A stretch of 64,000 nucleotides of DNA, taken from assembly GCA_020851455.1 (NCBI GenBank), contig JADZCT010000037.1, positions 62,001 to 126,000 on the forward strand, written 5' to 3'. Made by a program: the position numbers and the translations under genes. This document shows, one piece after another, positions 44,263 to 53,432 of the stretch (position 1 is the first letter of the stretch; every line of letters begins with the position of its first letter). The notes under the pieces are model-generated. The model worked only from the letters and a program-made list of their open reading frames with translations, ran no database searches and was not told the origin of the DNA. Source of the DNA: Gemmatimonadaceae bacterium (GTDB lineage Bacteria; Gemmatimonadota; Gemmatimonadetes; Gemmatimonadales; Gemmatimonadaceae).

Positions 44263-44445
44263 ATGGCCGAGCGCAAGGCGTTCCTGCTGCGCGTTGACCC
44301 CGCGCTGCTCGAGGCGGTGCAGCGCTGGGCCGACGACGATCTGCGCTCGCTCAACGCGCACATCGAGTATCTGCTTCGCGATGCGCTGCGCAGGTCGGGG
44401 CGGTGGCGCAGCCCGGACAAGCGCGCGACTACGGAGGATTCATGA
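44263..44445 (+). CDS. Small Arc-like (ribbon-helix-helix) protein
   Basis: 60 residues: MAERKAFLLRVDPALLEAVQRW gives a beta strand (FLLRV) and helix A, then LRSLNAHIEYLLRDALRRSG forms helix B, matching the ribbon-helix-helix pattern. A DNA-binding or protein-contact role is possible. It lies between the SPFH gene and an alpha/beta hydrolase gene, whose ATG overlaps its stop (ATGA), so all three are probably one operon. Confidence 0.8.
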   Translation: MAERKAFLLRVDPALLEAVQRWADDDLRSLNAHIEYLLRDALRRSGRWRSPDKRATTEDS

Positions 44446-46154
44446 TCGTCACGCAGGTACCGCACCGTGAGCCGTCCGCCCCGCCCGCCGACGAATCTCC
44501 GTCGGGGCTCGACCAGGAATCACGCGGGCCGATCGCGCTGCTCGTCATTGCCTCCGCCGTCACGGCCATCGCGCTCGGCATCCTGCTCGGCGCGCTGGCC
44601 ACGAGAGCGGGCGCCCAGGCCGCGCCCGTCGAGCGGGGCGGCTTTGCGATACTGGCGGGCGCCGATACGATCGTACACGAGGCGTTCGCGCGGGGGCCTG
44701 CGGCCCTGCATGGGTCGCTGCGCATCCGCGGCGCGCCGAAGCAGGACTACTTCGTGACGCTGGGCCCCGGCAACATGGTGCAGTCATTCACGCTCTCGGT
44801 GTGGGCTCCCGACGCGGCGGAATCGAGCCCGCCCGCGCAACGGATCCCGATGACCGTCATGCGCGATACCGTCGTGGCGCAGACGCCGGCCGGCACGCAG
44901 CGCATCCCCACCCGGTACGGCGCGGTGCCAACGCTCAACAACTCGATGGCGCTCACCGAGATCTTCACCCGTCGCGCGCTTGCGGCGGGCGGAAGCGGCG
45001 AGTTTCCGTTCTTTGCCGTTGCCGGCGGCCAGACGCTCCCTGCAACCGTCGCCGCGCTGGGAACCGACTCGGTGACCTTCACCGTCGCCGGGCAGACGAC
45101 TCGCCTTGCCGTGGACGCGACAGGCCGCATACTCGGCGGCAGCGTTGGCAAGTACCGGATAGTCCGGCTCGGCGCCGACGCAGCCGCAGGGCTCGACCTC
45201 ACTCCGCCGGCCGAGGCAAAGTCCACGCCGCCCGACTACTCCGCGCCGCGCGACGCTCCGTACAAGGCGGAGGAAGTGCGGGTACCCGGCCCCGGCGGAA
45301 TCACGCTCGGCGGAACCCTTACCGAGCCAGTCGGCGCCGGCCCATTTCCCGCTTTCATCACGATATCCGGGTCGGGGCAGCAGGACCGCGACGAGTTCAT
45401 TCCGCTCGCCGGTGGCGTACGGCTCTTCCGGCAGCTGGCCGATACGCTCGGCCGCCGCGGGATCGCCGTGCTCCGGCTCGACGATCGCGGGCTTGGCGCG
45501 TCGGGTGGTGACGCCACCATGGCCACCACCGCTGACTTTGCCGACGACACCCGGGCCGCCGTCGCCTGGCTCCGCTCACGCCGCGATATTGATGGCGCAC
45601 GCATAGGGCTCATCGGCCACAGCGAGGGCGGAATCATCGCGCCGATGGTCGCCGAGCGCGATCCCGGGATACGCGCGGTGATACTCCTCGCCGCGCCGGC
45701 ATCGAAGGGGTCTGAAATCAGCAAGGCGCAGAACCGGTACTTGATAGATCGCATGCCCGGCCTCACGCAGCGCCAGAGAGACTCGCTCCATGATGCCGCC
45801 GCGAGGCAGCTCGATGGCGCGTCGAGCGCGAGCCCGTGGATACGATGGTGGCTGCAGTACGACCCTGCGCCCGCTGCGCGGAAGCTCGGCGCTGCAACGC
45901 TGATCGTTCAGGGCGCCACCGACCGGCAGGTACCGGCGCGCGAAGCCGCGAAGCTGGCGGAGTTGATTCGCTCGGGGGGGAACAGCGACGTAACCGTTCG
46001 CGTGATTCCGGACGTGAACCACCTGTTCCTCGCCGACACGTCGGGCGACTTTACGCGTTACGACGCGCTTCCGACGAGCGTCGTTGGGGCTGGGGTGCTC
46101 GGCGCAATTGCCGACTGGGCCGTGCTGAAGCTGGGGAAGCCGGCGCGCCGGTAA
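44442..46154 (+). CDS. Membrane-anchored alpha/beta hydrolase
   Basis: 570 residues. A membrane helix near the N-terminus (IALLVIASAVTAIALGILLGAL) is followed by a ~190-residue beta-rich domain. The hydrolase domain starts with VRVPGPGGITLGGTLTEPVG. The nucleophile is Ser394 in GLIGHSEGGIIAP. The acid is probably Asp in VQGATDRQVP, and the catalytic His is in VIPDVNHLFL. LRLDDRGLGASGGDATMATTADFADDTRAAVAWLRS marks the dienelactone-hydrolase/DUF1749-like esterase class. ATG 44,442 overlaps the Arc-like stop and has a GGAGGA site. The 3' end overlaps the convergent regulator gene by 104 nt. Confidence 0.9.
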   Translation: MIVTQVPHREPSAPPADESPSGLDQESRGPIALLVIASAVTAIALGILLGALATRAGAQAAPVERGGFAILAGADTIVHEAFARGPAALHGSLRIRGAPKQDYFVTLGPGNMVQSFTLSVWAPDAAESSPPAQRIPMTVMRDTVVAQTPAGTQRIPTRYGAVPTLNNSMALTEIFTRRALAAGGSGEFPFFAVAGGQTLPATVAALGTDSVTFTVAGQTTRLAVDATGRILGGSVGKYRIVRLGADAAAGLDLTPPAEAKSTPPDYSAPRDAPYKAEEVRVPGPGGITLGGTLTEPVGAGPFPAFITISGSGQQDRDEFIPLAGGVRLFRQLADTLGRRGIAVLRLDDRGLGASGGDATMATTADFADDTRAAVAWLRSRRDIDGARIGLIGHSEGGIIAPMVAERDPGIRAVILLAAPASKGSEISKAQNRYLIDRMPGLTQRQRDSLHDAAARQLDGASSASPWIRWWLQYDPAPAARKLGAATLIVQGATDRQVPAREAAKLAELIRSGGNSDVTVRVIPDVNHLFLADTSGDFTRYDALPTSVVGAGVLGAIADWAVLKLGKPARR

Positions 46155-46905
46155 CCCACACGTTCGCGGCCGCCGCCGGGGACATGGTGACGCGCTTTCG
46201 CCCGACGAGCAAGGCGATTGGCCCCTCGAACGGCTCACGTGACTCGACGGTCACGCGTGCGCCGGGGCGGACGCCACGCCCGGCGAGGTAACGCAGCAAC
46301 GCCGGGTCTCGCCCGCTCATTCCCTGCACCTGCGCCGACGCGCCCGGTTCGAGCGAAGCGAGCGTGGCGAACCGGCGCTCGTCCACTTCGCCCGCAGCAG
46401 TCGGAATCGGCGCTCCGTGCGGATCCGACGCCGGGTCACCCAGGTCGCGCGCCATCCGATCAACGAGGCCCGCGCTCGCCGCGTGCTCGAGCCGCTCGGC
46501 TTCGTCGTGCACCTCCTCCCACGCGTACCCAAGGCGCGTGACGAGGAAGGTCTCGATCACGCGGTGCCGCCGGATGAGCTGCAGCGCGATCGCGCGCCCG
46601 CGCGGGGTGAGCCGCGCGCCACGGTATCGGGCAGCGCGAACGAGTCCCGCCTTCGAGAGCCGACGCAACATCCCGCTCACGCTCGCGGCGGCAACGCCAA
46701 GGCGCGCGGCGAGGGCCGTGGTGCCAACGGGCACATCAACGCCGCCTGGACTGCCCGCGCCGTCGGCGCCCGCCGCATCCCTGGTTCCGGCGGCGGAGCC
46801 ATCCGCGGATCGCCGCGGCGCCCCGACGATCCCGTGACTGAGTTCGTAGATCGCCTTGAGGTAGTCCTCCGCTTCAACCGTGAGCCCCGCCGGCGACCGA
46901 CTCAC
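46051..46905 (-). CDS. DtxR/MntR-family metal-dependent repressor with an internal insertion
   Basis: 284 residues. The HTH domain begins EAEDYLKAIYEL and resumes at TTALAARLGVAAASVSGMLRRLSKAGLV. A Gly/Ala/Asp insertion of about 34 residues (26-59) separates helix 1 from the HTH, unlike the family. The dimerisation/metal domain has RRHRVIETFLVTRLGY and HDEAERLEHAAS. The residue equivalent to DtxR Cys102 is Glu, as in MntR. The C-terminal FeoA-like domain ends near TMSPAAAANVWV, and a basic tail follows. GTG 46,905 overlaps the UspA stop in GTGA. Being in an operon with an Nramp transporter, it probably represses Mn uptake. Confidence 0.88.
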   Translation of the reverse strand: MSRSPAGLTVEAEDYLKAIYELSHGIVGAPRRSADGSAAGTRDAAGADGAGSPGGVDVPVGTTALAARLGVAAASVSGMLRRLSKAGLVRAARYRGARLTPRGRAIALQLIRRHRVIETFLVTRLGYAWEEVHDEAERLEHAASAGLVDRMARDLGDPASDPHGAPIPTAAGEVDERRFATLASLEPGASAQVQGMSGRDPALLRYLAGRGVRPGARVTVESREPFEGPIALLVGRKRVTMSPAAAANVWVTGAPASPASARPSRQLRRAPQPQRRSSEARRNA

Positions 46906-47339
46906 GCGCCGCCCTCGGCCTGTTGCCGCACCATCAGGACCGGCACGAGGGTGCCGTGCCGCACCGCTTCGGCCACGCTCCCGAAGAAGACGTCCTTGAG
47001 CCAGCGATGTCCGTGGGTAGCCATTGCAATGAGGTCGCAATGCTCGCGATCGGCTGCGGCAATGATCTCCTTCGCCGGATCACCCGTGCCGAGCACGGCG
47101 TCCACGCGCAGGCCCTCGCCGGCAAGCCGCGCAGCCATGTCGTCGAGGTAAGCGCGATCCTTCCGCATCTCCTCGGACTCGCGCAGGTTCAGCGCGCGGA
47201 TGTTGCGCGCTGCAAAGCCATCGGCGACATGGATCAGGACGAGACTCGCACCATCGTGGCGCGCGAGTCTCGCCACGTGGCGAATGATCGCCGCGTCGGC
47301 CCTGGTGTTCTCGAGCGGAACGAGGATGCGCTTGTACAT
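46902..47339 (-). CDS. Universal stress protein (UspA family)
   Basis: 145 residues, alpha/beta ATP-binding fold. It starts YKRILVPLENTRADAAIIRHV and ends with the nucleotide motif ATHGHRWLKDVFFGSVAEAVRHGTLVPVLMV, which fits the G2xG9xG(S/T) ATP-binding pattern. It sits between mntH (6 nt upstream) and the MntR-like gene (4-nt overlap), so it is part of the manganese operon. Confidence 0.92.
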   Translation of the reverse strand: MYKRILVPLENTRADAAIIRHVARLARHDGASLVLIHVADGFAARNIRALNLRESEEMRKDRAYLDDMAARLAGEGLRVDAVLGTGDPAKEIIAAADREHCDLIAMATHGHRWLKDVFFGSVAEAVRHGTLVPVLMVRQQAEGGA

Positions 47340-47345
47340 GGCAGG

Positions 47346-48767
47346 CTACACGCCCTTCCCGGCGAATGTGAGTACGAGCAGCCACGCATTGAGCGCGGCA
47401 ATGACGACTGCGACGGCCCAGGCCAGCGCCTTGACCCACGGGGCGTTCACGAACTCCCCCATCTTGGCACGGTCCGAGGTGAATTGCACGAGCGGGACGA
47501 CCGCGAAGGAGAGCTGCAGCGAGAGGATGACCTGCGAGAATACGAGTAGTTTCGCCGTGCCGCTCTCGCCATAGGCGATGGACACGATGACCGCAGGGAC
47601 GATGGCGATGGCGCGCGTAATCAGGCGGCGGATCCACGGACGGAGCCGGATGTCGAGGAACCCCTCCATCACGATCTGGCCTGCAAGCGTCCCCGTGAGA
47701 GTGGAGTTCTGTCCGCTGGCGAGCAGCGCAATGGCAAACACCGCGCTCGCGCCGGCCGTCCCCAGGAGTGGGGTCAGGAGGTGGTACGCATCCTGTATTT
47801 CGGCAACTTCCGTATGGCCGGCGGTGTGGAATGTCGCCGCCGCCACGACGAGGATCGCCGCGTTGATGAAGAGGGCGAAGAAGAGCGCGATGGTGGAGTC
47901 TACGAAGGCGTACCGCACCGCCTCGCGCTTGCCGGCAAGCGTCTCCTCGTAGCGGCGCGTCTGCACTATGGATGAGTGCAGGTAGAGGTTGTGCGGCATC
48001 ACCGTTGCGCCAAGGATGCCAATGGCGATGTAGAGCTGCGCGTTGTCGGAAAGAATCGAAGGTGACGGGACGAAGCCAGCGGCGACGGCGGACAAGTCGG
48101 GCCGCGAGATGACGATCTCGAAGAGGAAGCATGCGCCGATCGTTGCTATGAGCGTGATGATCACAGCTTCGAGCAGCCGGAACCCGCGGTTCTGGAGGAG
48201 CAGAACGATCATCACGTCGGCGGCGGTGATGATGATTCCCCACGTGATGGGGATATGGAACAGCAGGTTGAGGGCGATCGCGGTGCCGATCACCTCGGCG
48301 AGGTCGCACGCGGCAATGGCGACTTCGCAAAGCAGCCAGAGAACGAACGATACGCCCGGGGTGTAGTGGTCGCGGCAGGCCTGCGCGAGGTCGCGCCCCG
48401 TGACGATGCCGAGCTTCGACGAGAGTCCCTGGAGCAGCACCGCCATCATCGTGGAGAGCAGGATGACCGAGAGGAGCGTATAGCCGAACTGCGAGCCGCC
48501 AGCGATATCGGTGGCCCAGTTGCCCGGGTCCATATAGCCCACGGCGACCAGGTACCCCGGCCCGGCGAACGCGAGGACCTTCCGCCACCATGTGCGGTGC
48601 GCTACCGGCACGCTTCGGTAGGCCTCGGCGAGCGACGGTGCGTTCCGGGCGCGTCGCCACGCGCCCGGCTGGTCGCCGTGGTGCGGCGGCTCGAAGGCAT
48701 TGCTGCCGGGGGCCCGGCCAGCGTCGGGCCGCGTACCCTCGCCAGCGCGTGGTTGCGTACCTGCCAT
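47346..48767 (-). CDS. mntH: Nramp-family Mn2+/Fe2+ transporter
   Basis: 473 residues, eleven helices. The metal-site motif [21 protein letters not shown] in TM1 and [18 protein letters not shown] in TM6 are intact, with the Asp-Pro-Gly and Met-Pro-His signature of manganese or iron carriers. The family consensus [19 protein letters not shown] is present. About 60 polar residues precede the first helix. It imports divalent metal with protons. It is the first gene of the mntH-uspA-mntR-like operon and has a dyad operator candidate directly upstream. Confidence 0.95.
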   Translation of the reverse strand: MAGTQPRAGEGTRPDAGRAPGSNAFEPPHHGDQPGAWRRARNAPSLAEAYRSVPVAHRTWWRKVLAFAGPGYLVAVGYMDPGNWATDIAGGSQFGYTLLSVILLSTMMAVLLQGLSSKLGIVTGRDLAQACRDHYTPGVSFVLWLLCEVAIAACDLAEVIGTAIALNLLFHIPITWGIIITAADVMIVLLLQNRGFRLLEAVIITLIATIGACFLFEIVISRPDLSAVAAGFVPSPSILSDNAQLYIAIGILGATVMPHNLYLHSSIVQTRRYEETLAGKREAVRYAFVDSTIALFFALFINAAILVVAAATFHTAGHTEVAEIQDAYHLLTPLLGTAGASAVFAIALLASGQNSTLTGTLAGQIVMEGFLDIRLRPWIRRLITRAIAIVPAVIVSIAYGESGTAKLLVFSQVILSLQLSFAVVPLVQFTSDRAKMGEFVNAPWVKALAWAVAVVIAALNAWLLVLTFAGKGV

Positions 48768-48773
48768 GCATCG

Positions 48774-48793
48774 AAGTTAGTAGATCCTAAGTT
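48774..48793 (-). promoter_or_regulatory. Candidate MntR/DtxR-type operator overlapping the mntH promoter
   Basis: A near-palindrome, AAGTTAG-TAGATC-CTAAGTT, with six of seven arm pairs complementary, lies 7 nt upstream of the mntH ATG. Inverted TTAG/CTAA arms resemble DtxR/IdeR boxes. On the minus strand TTGAAC, a 16-nt spacer and TAACTT form a possible -35/-10 pair that the dyad covers. The transcript would start close to the ATG. Confidence 0.5.
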
Positions 48794-48920
48794 CGGTTCA
48801 AGGGAAGTGGAGACGACGGACGGCAGGCGCCTCCACTTCCGCGGTCGCCGTGGGCAGGCGGGAGTGGATACGGCGAGGAGAGTGCGGTATTGTCCCTGCA
48901 GCCCCAACCGAGACTCCTCA

Positions 48921-51900
48921 ATGCGCCTCATTTCTCTTCGCAGGGCAGCCGCGGTGCTTGCCCTCGTTCCAGCGATTGCCGTCGCCCAGCGCGGCCCCCA
49001 GGGCGGCAGTGGTCAGAACGCCGCAACAAACCCGCAGGGCGACCTCCCTTACGGGGCCGCGAGCGCCGAGCCGGTGTCGAAGTGGACGCCCCCGGCGTCG
49101 GCGGGCAGGCAACTCACGCTGAACGACCTCCTCACGTGGAAGTCCATCCGCAACGCCGACCTCTCCAACGACGGAAAATGGTTCGCGTACATCGTCGCGC
49201 CCAACGAAGGCGATGCTGAGGTGGTCGTTCGCGGAACGGCTGACGGCGCGAAAGAGATGCGGTTCCCCGTGGGGAGCGCGCCTGGCGGCGGGGCGGGAGG
49301 CCGCGGCGGAGCCGGCGCAGGCGGCGGCCCGGTTTCCATCTCGGGCAACAACCGCTGGGTCGCGTTCATGGTGTACCCGGCGGCGGCAGTCGAGGGCGGG
49401 CGGGGCGGAAGGGGCGGGCGCGGCGCGACGGGGACAGGCGCGCCCGCAGCCGGCGTCGGCAATAACTCACCAAAGCTCGCCGTCATCAACCTGGCCGATG
49501 GATCCAGGCGCGACTTCGAGAACGTGCGCGCGTATCGCTTCGCGGGCGACAAGTCCGACTGGCTCGCTGTCCATCACACTCCTCCGGCAGCCGCGCCCGC
49601 CGCGGGAGCGGCAGGCGCGGCCGGGGGACGGGGAGGAGGCGGAGCGGGCGGTGGCGGTGCATCGGTCCTCGAGCTGGTGAACCTCGCGGGCGTCGGCAAC
49701 ACGATGCAGATCGCGAACGTTTCCGAATTCACGTTCAACGACCAGGGCGAGTGGCTCGCGTACGCCATCAGTGAAACCGATCGCGTTGGCAACAGCGTAC
49801 AGCTGCGCCAGCTCGCCTCGGGGGTGACGCGCTCGCTCGACGCGGAGAAGGCAAGTTACCGCCGGCTGACGTGGGGCGATTCGAGTAACGCGCTTGCCGC
49901 GATCCGCAGCCAGAGCGACTCGGCCAGCGCCCCCGAGCGCTCGACGCTGATCGCGTGGACCGATGCGACCGCTGCCGGTGCGAAGCCGGCGGTGATTGAC
50001 GCCTCAACGCAGGGCGTTGCGGGTGGGCTCGCTGTCAGCGCTGACCGCGCCCCCGTTTGGGGTGACGGGCAGAAGGTCGTTTACTTCGGCCTCAGCAAGC
50101 CGCTTCCGCCGCCGGCGCCATCCACGTTCAATGGCACCACCACGCAGGGTGTTGCACCGGGGGCCGGCAGCACGGGGCAGGTTGCTGCCGCGCCGCAGAC
50201 CGACGCCGAGGTTCCGTCGCTCATACTCTGGCACTGGAAGGATCCGCGCACGCAGTCAACCCAGCAGGTGCAGGAGTCGCAGGATCGCGCGTTCAGCTAC
50301 CTGGCATCGTACAGCTTCGCGTCGAACCGCGTCACGCAGCTCGCAACGGAGTCTATGCGCACGGTGCAGACCGGTCCCAGGGATACGTGGGGTATCGGCT
50401 CGGACGAAACCGAATACGAGCGCGAGGCCGGCCTGCGCGGCTACCAGTATCGCGACATGTACGCCGTGAACCTCGCCAGCGGCGAACGCAAGCTCATCCA
50501 GAAGAAGGTGCCGGGCGCCGGTGGCGGAGGCGGTCGCGGCGGGTTCGGGCCGAGCACCTTCTCGCCCGACAACGGCAAGTACGCGTACTACGACACCGGC
50601 GACTGGAAGGTGTACGACTTCGCGACCGGCACCACGAAGACGATTACGACCGGCGTGCCCGCGAAGTTCTGGGACGTGGACGACGACCACAACCAGGTGA
50701 AGCCGGCCATCGGGGGTGCGTTCATTGGCTGGTCCAACGACGGGACGAACGTCCTCATCCGCGACAGCTGGGACGTGTGGCGTATCCCTGTTGACGGCGG
50801 CAAGGCCCAGAACATCACCGGGAACGGGCAGAAGGATCAGATCCGTTACCAGGCGCGCGAGATCTTCGACCCGCGCGACCGCGGCGGCATTGACCTCTCG
50901 AAGCCGCTCTACTTCGAGACGTACGGCGAGTGGACGAAGAAGGAAGGCCTCTCGACGGTTGACGGCTTGAAGGGCGGCGCCACGCCCATCACGTGGGAAG
51001 ACGCCAAGGTGGACTACCGCCGCGCGCGCGACGCCAACACGTGGGTCTTCACGCGGCAGACGGTGCAGAAGTTCCCGGACTGGTACGCAGCCGACGACGG
51101 AATCCGGAACGAGCGGCGGCTCACCGACGCCAACCCGCAGCAGAAGGATGTTGCGTGGAGCGGCGGTGCGGTCCTGATCAACTACACCTGCGAGAACGGG
51201 CTGGGCAAGCGGCAGGCGGCGCTCTACCTGCCCGCGGGCTACGAGAAGGGCAAGAAGTACCCGACGCTCACTTACATCTATGAGAAGCTCTCGCAGGGCT
51301 TCCACGTCTATCCCGCCCCAAACACGACGCGCTACTCCAACCCTGCCGTCTTCACGTCGCGCGGGTACGCATTCCTGCAGCCGGACATCGCGTACAAGAT
51401 CAACGACCCGGGCCGTTCGGCGGTCTGGTGCGTGGTGCCCGCGGTGAAGGCCGCCGTCGCGGCTGGCTACGTTGACCCCGACCGCGTAGGCCTGCAGGGC
51501 CACAGCTGGGGCGGCTACCAGACGACTTTCATCACGACGCAGACGAAAATCTTCAAGACAGCCGTGGCCGGCGCGCCGCTCACGGACATGGTGTCAATGT
51601 TCGCGTCGGTATACTGGAACTCCGGCAACACCGACGCCTCGATCTTCATCGCAAGCCAGGGGCGCTTCACCGGCGGCCCCAACGATGTGCCCGACGCCTA
51701 CATGCGCAACTCGCCGCAGGTCTTCGCGCAGAACCTCTCGATGCCGTTCATGATACTGCACAACGACCGCGACGGCGCGGTGGACTTCAACCAGGGCATC
51801 ACCTACTACAACCACCTGCGCAACCTGAACAAGGACGTCGTACTGCTCGAGTACGTGGGCGAGAACCACGGCCTGGCGCGGCCGGCGAATCAGAAGGACT

Positions 51901-52067
51901 ACGCGCTGCGCATGACGGAGTGGTTCGACACGTTCCTGCGCGACCAGCCCGCGCCCGACTGGCTCAAGGACGGCGTGCCGCGGCTCAAGATGGAAGAGCA
52001 CCTCAAGGAACGACGTCCACTGGTTGACCCGAAAGCCACGAAGCCGGCTGCGCGCATCACACCATGA
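48921..52067 (+). CDS. Secreted S9-family prolyl oligopeptidase
   Basis: A 1,048-residue exported serine peptidase. The signal peptide is MRLISLRRAAAVLALVPAIAVAQ. A long beta-propeller-like region carries unusual Gly/Ala-rich stretches (around GGGAGGRGGAGAGGG and GAAGAAGGRGGGGAG). The C-terminal alpha/beta hydrolase domain has nucleophile Ser862 in GLQGHSWGGYQTTF, Asp in LHNDRDGAVDF, and His983 in VGENHGLARP. The family cleaves oligopeptides, often after Pro. ATG 48,921 puts the signal at the N-terminus. It is divergent from the mntH operon, and a terminator follows. Confidence 0.93.
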   Translation: MRLISLRRAAAVLALVPAIAVAQRGPQGGSGQNAATNPQGDLPYGAASAEPVSKWTPPASAGRQLTLNDLLTWKSIRNADLSNDGKWFAYIVAPNEGDAEVVVRGTADGAKEMRFPVGSAPGGGAGGRGGAGAGGGPVSISGNNRWVAFMVYPAAAVEGGRGGRGGRGATGTGAPAAGVGNNSPKLAVINLADGSRRDFENVRAYRFAGDKSDWLAVHHTPPAAAPAAGAAGAAGGRGGGGAGGGGASVLELVNLAGVGNTMQIANVSEFTFNDQGEWLAYAISETDRVGNSVQLRQLASGVTRSLDAEKASYRRLTWGDSSNALAAIRSQSDSASAPERSTLIAWTDATAAGAKPAVIDASTQGVAGGLAVSADRAPVWGDGQKVVYFGLSKPLPPPAPSTFNGTTTQGVAPGAGSTGQVAAAPQTDAEVPSLILWHWKDPRTQSTQQVQESQDRAFSYLASYSFASNRVTQLATESMRTVQTGPRDTWGIGSDETEYEREAGLRGYQYRDMYAVNLASGERKLIQKKVPGAGGGGGRGGFGPSTFSPDNGKYAYYDTGDWKVYDFATGTTKTITTGVPAKFWDVDDDHNQVKPAIGGAFIGWSNDGTNVLIRDSWDVWRIPVDGGKAQNITGNGQKDQIRYQAREIFDPRDRGGIDLSKPLYFETYGEWTKKEGLSTVDGLKGGATPITWEDAKVDYRRARDANTWVFTRQTVQKFPDWYAADDGIRNERRLTDANPQQKDVAWSGGAVLINYTCENGLGKRQAALYLPAGYEKGKKYPTLTYIYEKLSQGFHVYPAPNTTRYSNPAVFTSRGYAFLQPDIAYKINDPGRSAVWCVVPAVKAAVAAGYVDPDRVGLQGHSWGGYQTTFITTQTKIFKTAVAGAPLTDMVSMFASVYWNSGNTDASIFIASQGRFTGGPNDVPDAYMRNSPQVFAQNLSMPFMILHNDRDGAVDFNQGITYYNHLRNLNKDVVLLEYVGENHGLARPANQKDYALRMTEWFDTFLRDQPAPDWLKDGVPRLKMEEHLKERRPLVDPKATKPAARITP

Positions 52068-52147
52068 GGGCACTGACCGCTCTGCGCGCGCGGAGCGGCG
52101 ATCATCCGGCCGGCGGTCTGCCGCGACGGCAGCAGAATGACTGAACG

Positions 52148-52175
52148 AAGGGTCAGGCGATGACGCCTGGCCCTT
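52148..52175. terminator. Hairpin terminator at the S9 peptidase/PAP2 junction
   Basis: A 12-bp stem (AAGGGTCAGGCG with CGCCTGGCCCTT, one G-U pair) has a 4-nt loop, ATGA, and is followed by TCGTTTCG. It lies 80 nt after the peptidase stop and overlaps the end of the convergent PAP2 gene, so it can serve both strands. Confidence 0.65.
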
Positions 52176-52854
52176 TCGTTTCGCTGCGCCTCATTGCCGC
52201 AAGCGTTGCCCAGCCCAGCGCCCAGCCCAGTAAGGCGCCGAGCGCGACGTCGGAGACGAAGTGCGCATGCGCCATCACTCGAGTGATGGCGCACCCCGCC
52301 GCGAGCGCGTACCATAGCCATCGCGCGCCGGGGAAGAGCCGCGCGAGCGCCGTCGCAGCGGCGAAGGCAACCATGGCGTGGCTGCTTGGCGTGGCGAGCC
52401 CGGCGGTAGAGAACGGCTGGTCGCTCCACGGACGAAATCCATAAGCGCCCGCGTGCACTTCCGGCCGCTGCCTGCGGATGACGAGCTTGAGGACCTCGCA
52501 GGCGATTCCGGATACCGCAGGAGCGAGCAGCATGTAGAGAGAGCGCGCGCCTGCCGACCAGGCCGCCGCACCTCGCGCGCGCGGCCCGACCTCCTCTCCC
52601 GGCGCGCAGGCTGCGCCACCCGCGCGTCCGGCGAGCAAGATCGCGAGCGCGGCCAGCATCCACGTGGGGTACCATCCCATCAGGCGAAGCAGCCGCGCCC
52701 AGTCCTGGTCGTACACGCGCGGCGAGAACATGGCGTCGTACGCCCACCTGTCGCCGAGCATCGGCACGAAGGTGACGAATGCGGCGGCAGCAAGGAACGC
52801 CAGCCCGCGTACCGGCGCCGGCGCGCTCCGGAGATAGCGCCAGGCCGCAATCAA
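52153..52854 (-). CDS. PAP2-family membrane phosphatase
   Basis: A 233-residue membrane protein with the three phosphatase motifs: KLVIRRQRP, PSSHAMVAF (PSGH variant) and RVMAHAHFVSDV (RX5HX3D). The six-helix layout and periplasmic active site are typical of undecaprenyl or lipid phosphatases. The TTG at 52,854 overlaps the Nudix stop in TTGA and gives a short basic start (LIAAWRYLRSAPAPVRG) before the first helix. Substrate is unknown; lipid or isoprenoid phosphate is likely. Confidence 0.88.
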   Translation of the reverse strand: MIAAWRYLRSAPAPVRGLAFLAAAAFVTFVPMLGDRWAYDAMFSPRVYDQDWARLLRLMGWYPTWMLAALAILLAGRAGGAACAPGEEVGPRARGAAAWSAGARSLYMLLAPAVSGIACEVLKLVIRRQRPEVHAGAYGFRPWSDQPFSTAGLATPSSHAMVAFAAATALARLFPGARWLWYALAAGCAITRVMAHAHFVSDVALGALLGWALGWATLAAMRRSETKGPGVIA

Positions 52855-53432
52855 CCGGCCAGTCCCTGCAGCATCCTGACGATCCTCTCCGTGAGCCCCC
52901 AGATCACCCTGCCATCGTAATGGATGGCTTCGTTCCACATCGTCACGCCCCTGCCCCGGACCTGCGCGGGCCGGGTGTTGGCGGGGTCGAAGATCGCGTC
53001 GAGCGGCGCCCAGAAGTACCCGGCGACTTCCTTGGACGTCACCAGTTCGGGCGTCGTGTTCAGGCGCGCCACGTACGGGCGCACAATGAACGGCGGAAGT
53101 GAGGGCGTGCGCGGGCGGAGTTCGTCGAGCGGCCCGAAGATCTCGCCTTGCGTTGCAAGATCTATCCCGGTCTCTTCATGCGTCTCGCGCAGCATGGTGT
53201 CGAACAGGTCCGGCTCGCCCGGGTTGCGCCGACCGCCGGGAAGGCCAATCTGGCCGCTCCATGGGTCGCGCTCTTCGACAGCGCGCTGGATGAACAGGAG
53301 ATCCGCACCAGACACTGCCGGCCGGAGCACCAGCGCAACCGCGGCCTCCCAGAATGGCTCGTCGCGCGCCGCTTGCGCGGGCGACAGCGCATGTACGGCC
53401 GCGCCGATCCGGGCGATGCGGTCGGCCGTCAT
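52851..53432 (-). CDS. Nudix hydrolase, probable CoA pyrophosphatase
   Basis: 193 residues. The Nudix box is LPGGRRNPGEPDLFDTMLRETHEETGID. The preceding RDPWSGQIGLPGG and following ELRPRTPSLPPFIVRPYVARL match the NudL/CoAse (UPF0035) subgroup, which hydrolyses CoA to 3',5'-ADP and phosphopantetheine. The ATG at 53,432 overlaps the upstream SDF-transporter stop (ATGA). The PAP2 phosphatase gene is coupled downstream, so three genes form one operon. Confidence 0.88.
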   Translation of the reverse strand: MTADRIARIGAAVHALSPAQAARDEPFWEAAVALVLRPAVSGADLLFIQRAVEERDPWSGQIGLPGGRRNPGEPDLFDTMLRETHEETGIDLATQGEIFGPLDELRPRTPSLPPFIVRPYVARLNTTPELVTSKEVAGYFWAPLDAIFDPANTRPAQVRGRGVTMWNEAIHYDGRVIWGLTERIVRMLQGLAG

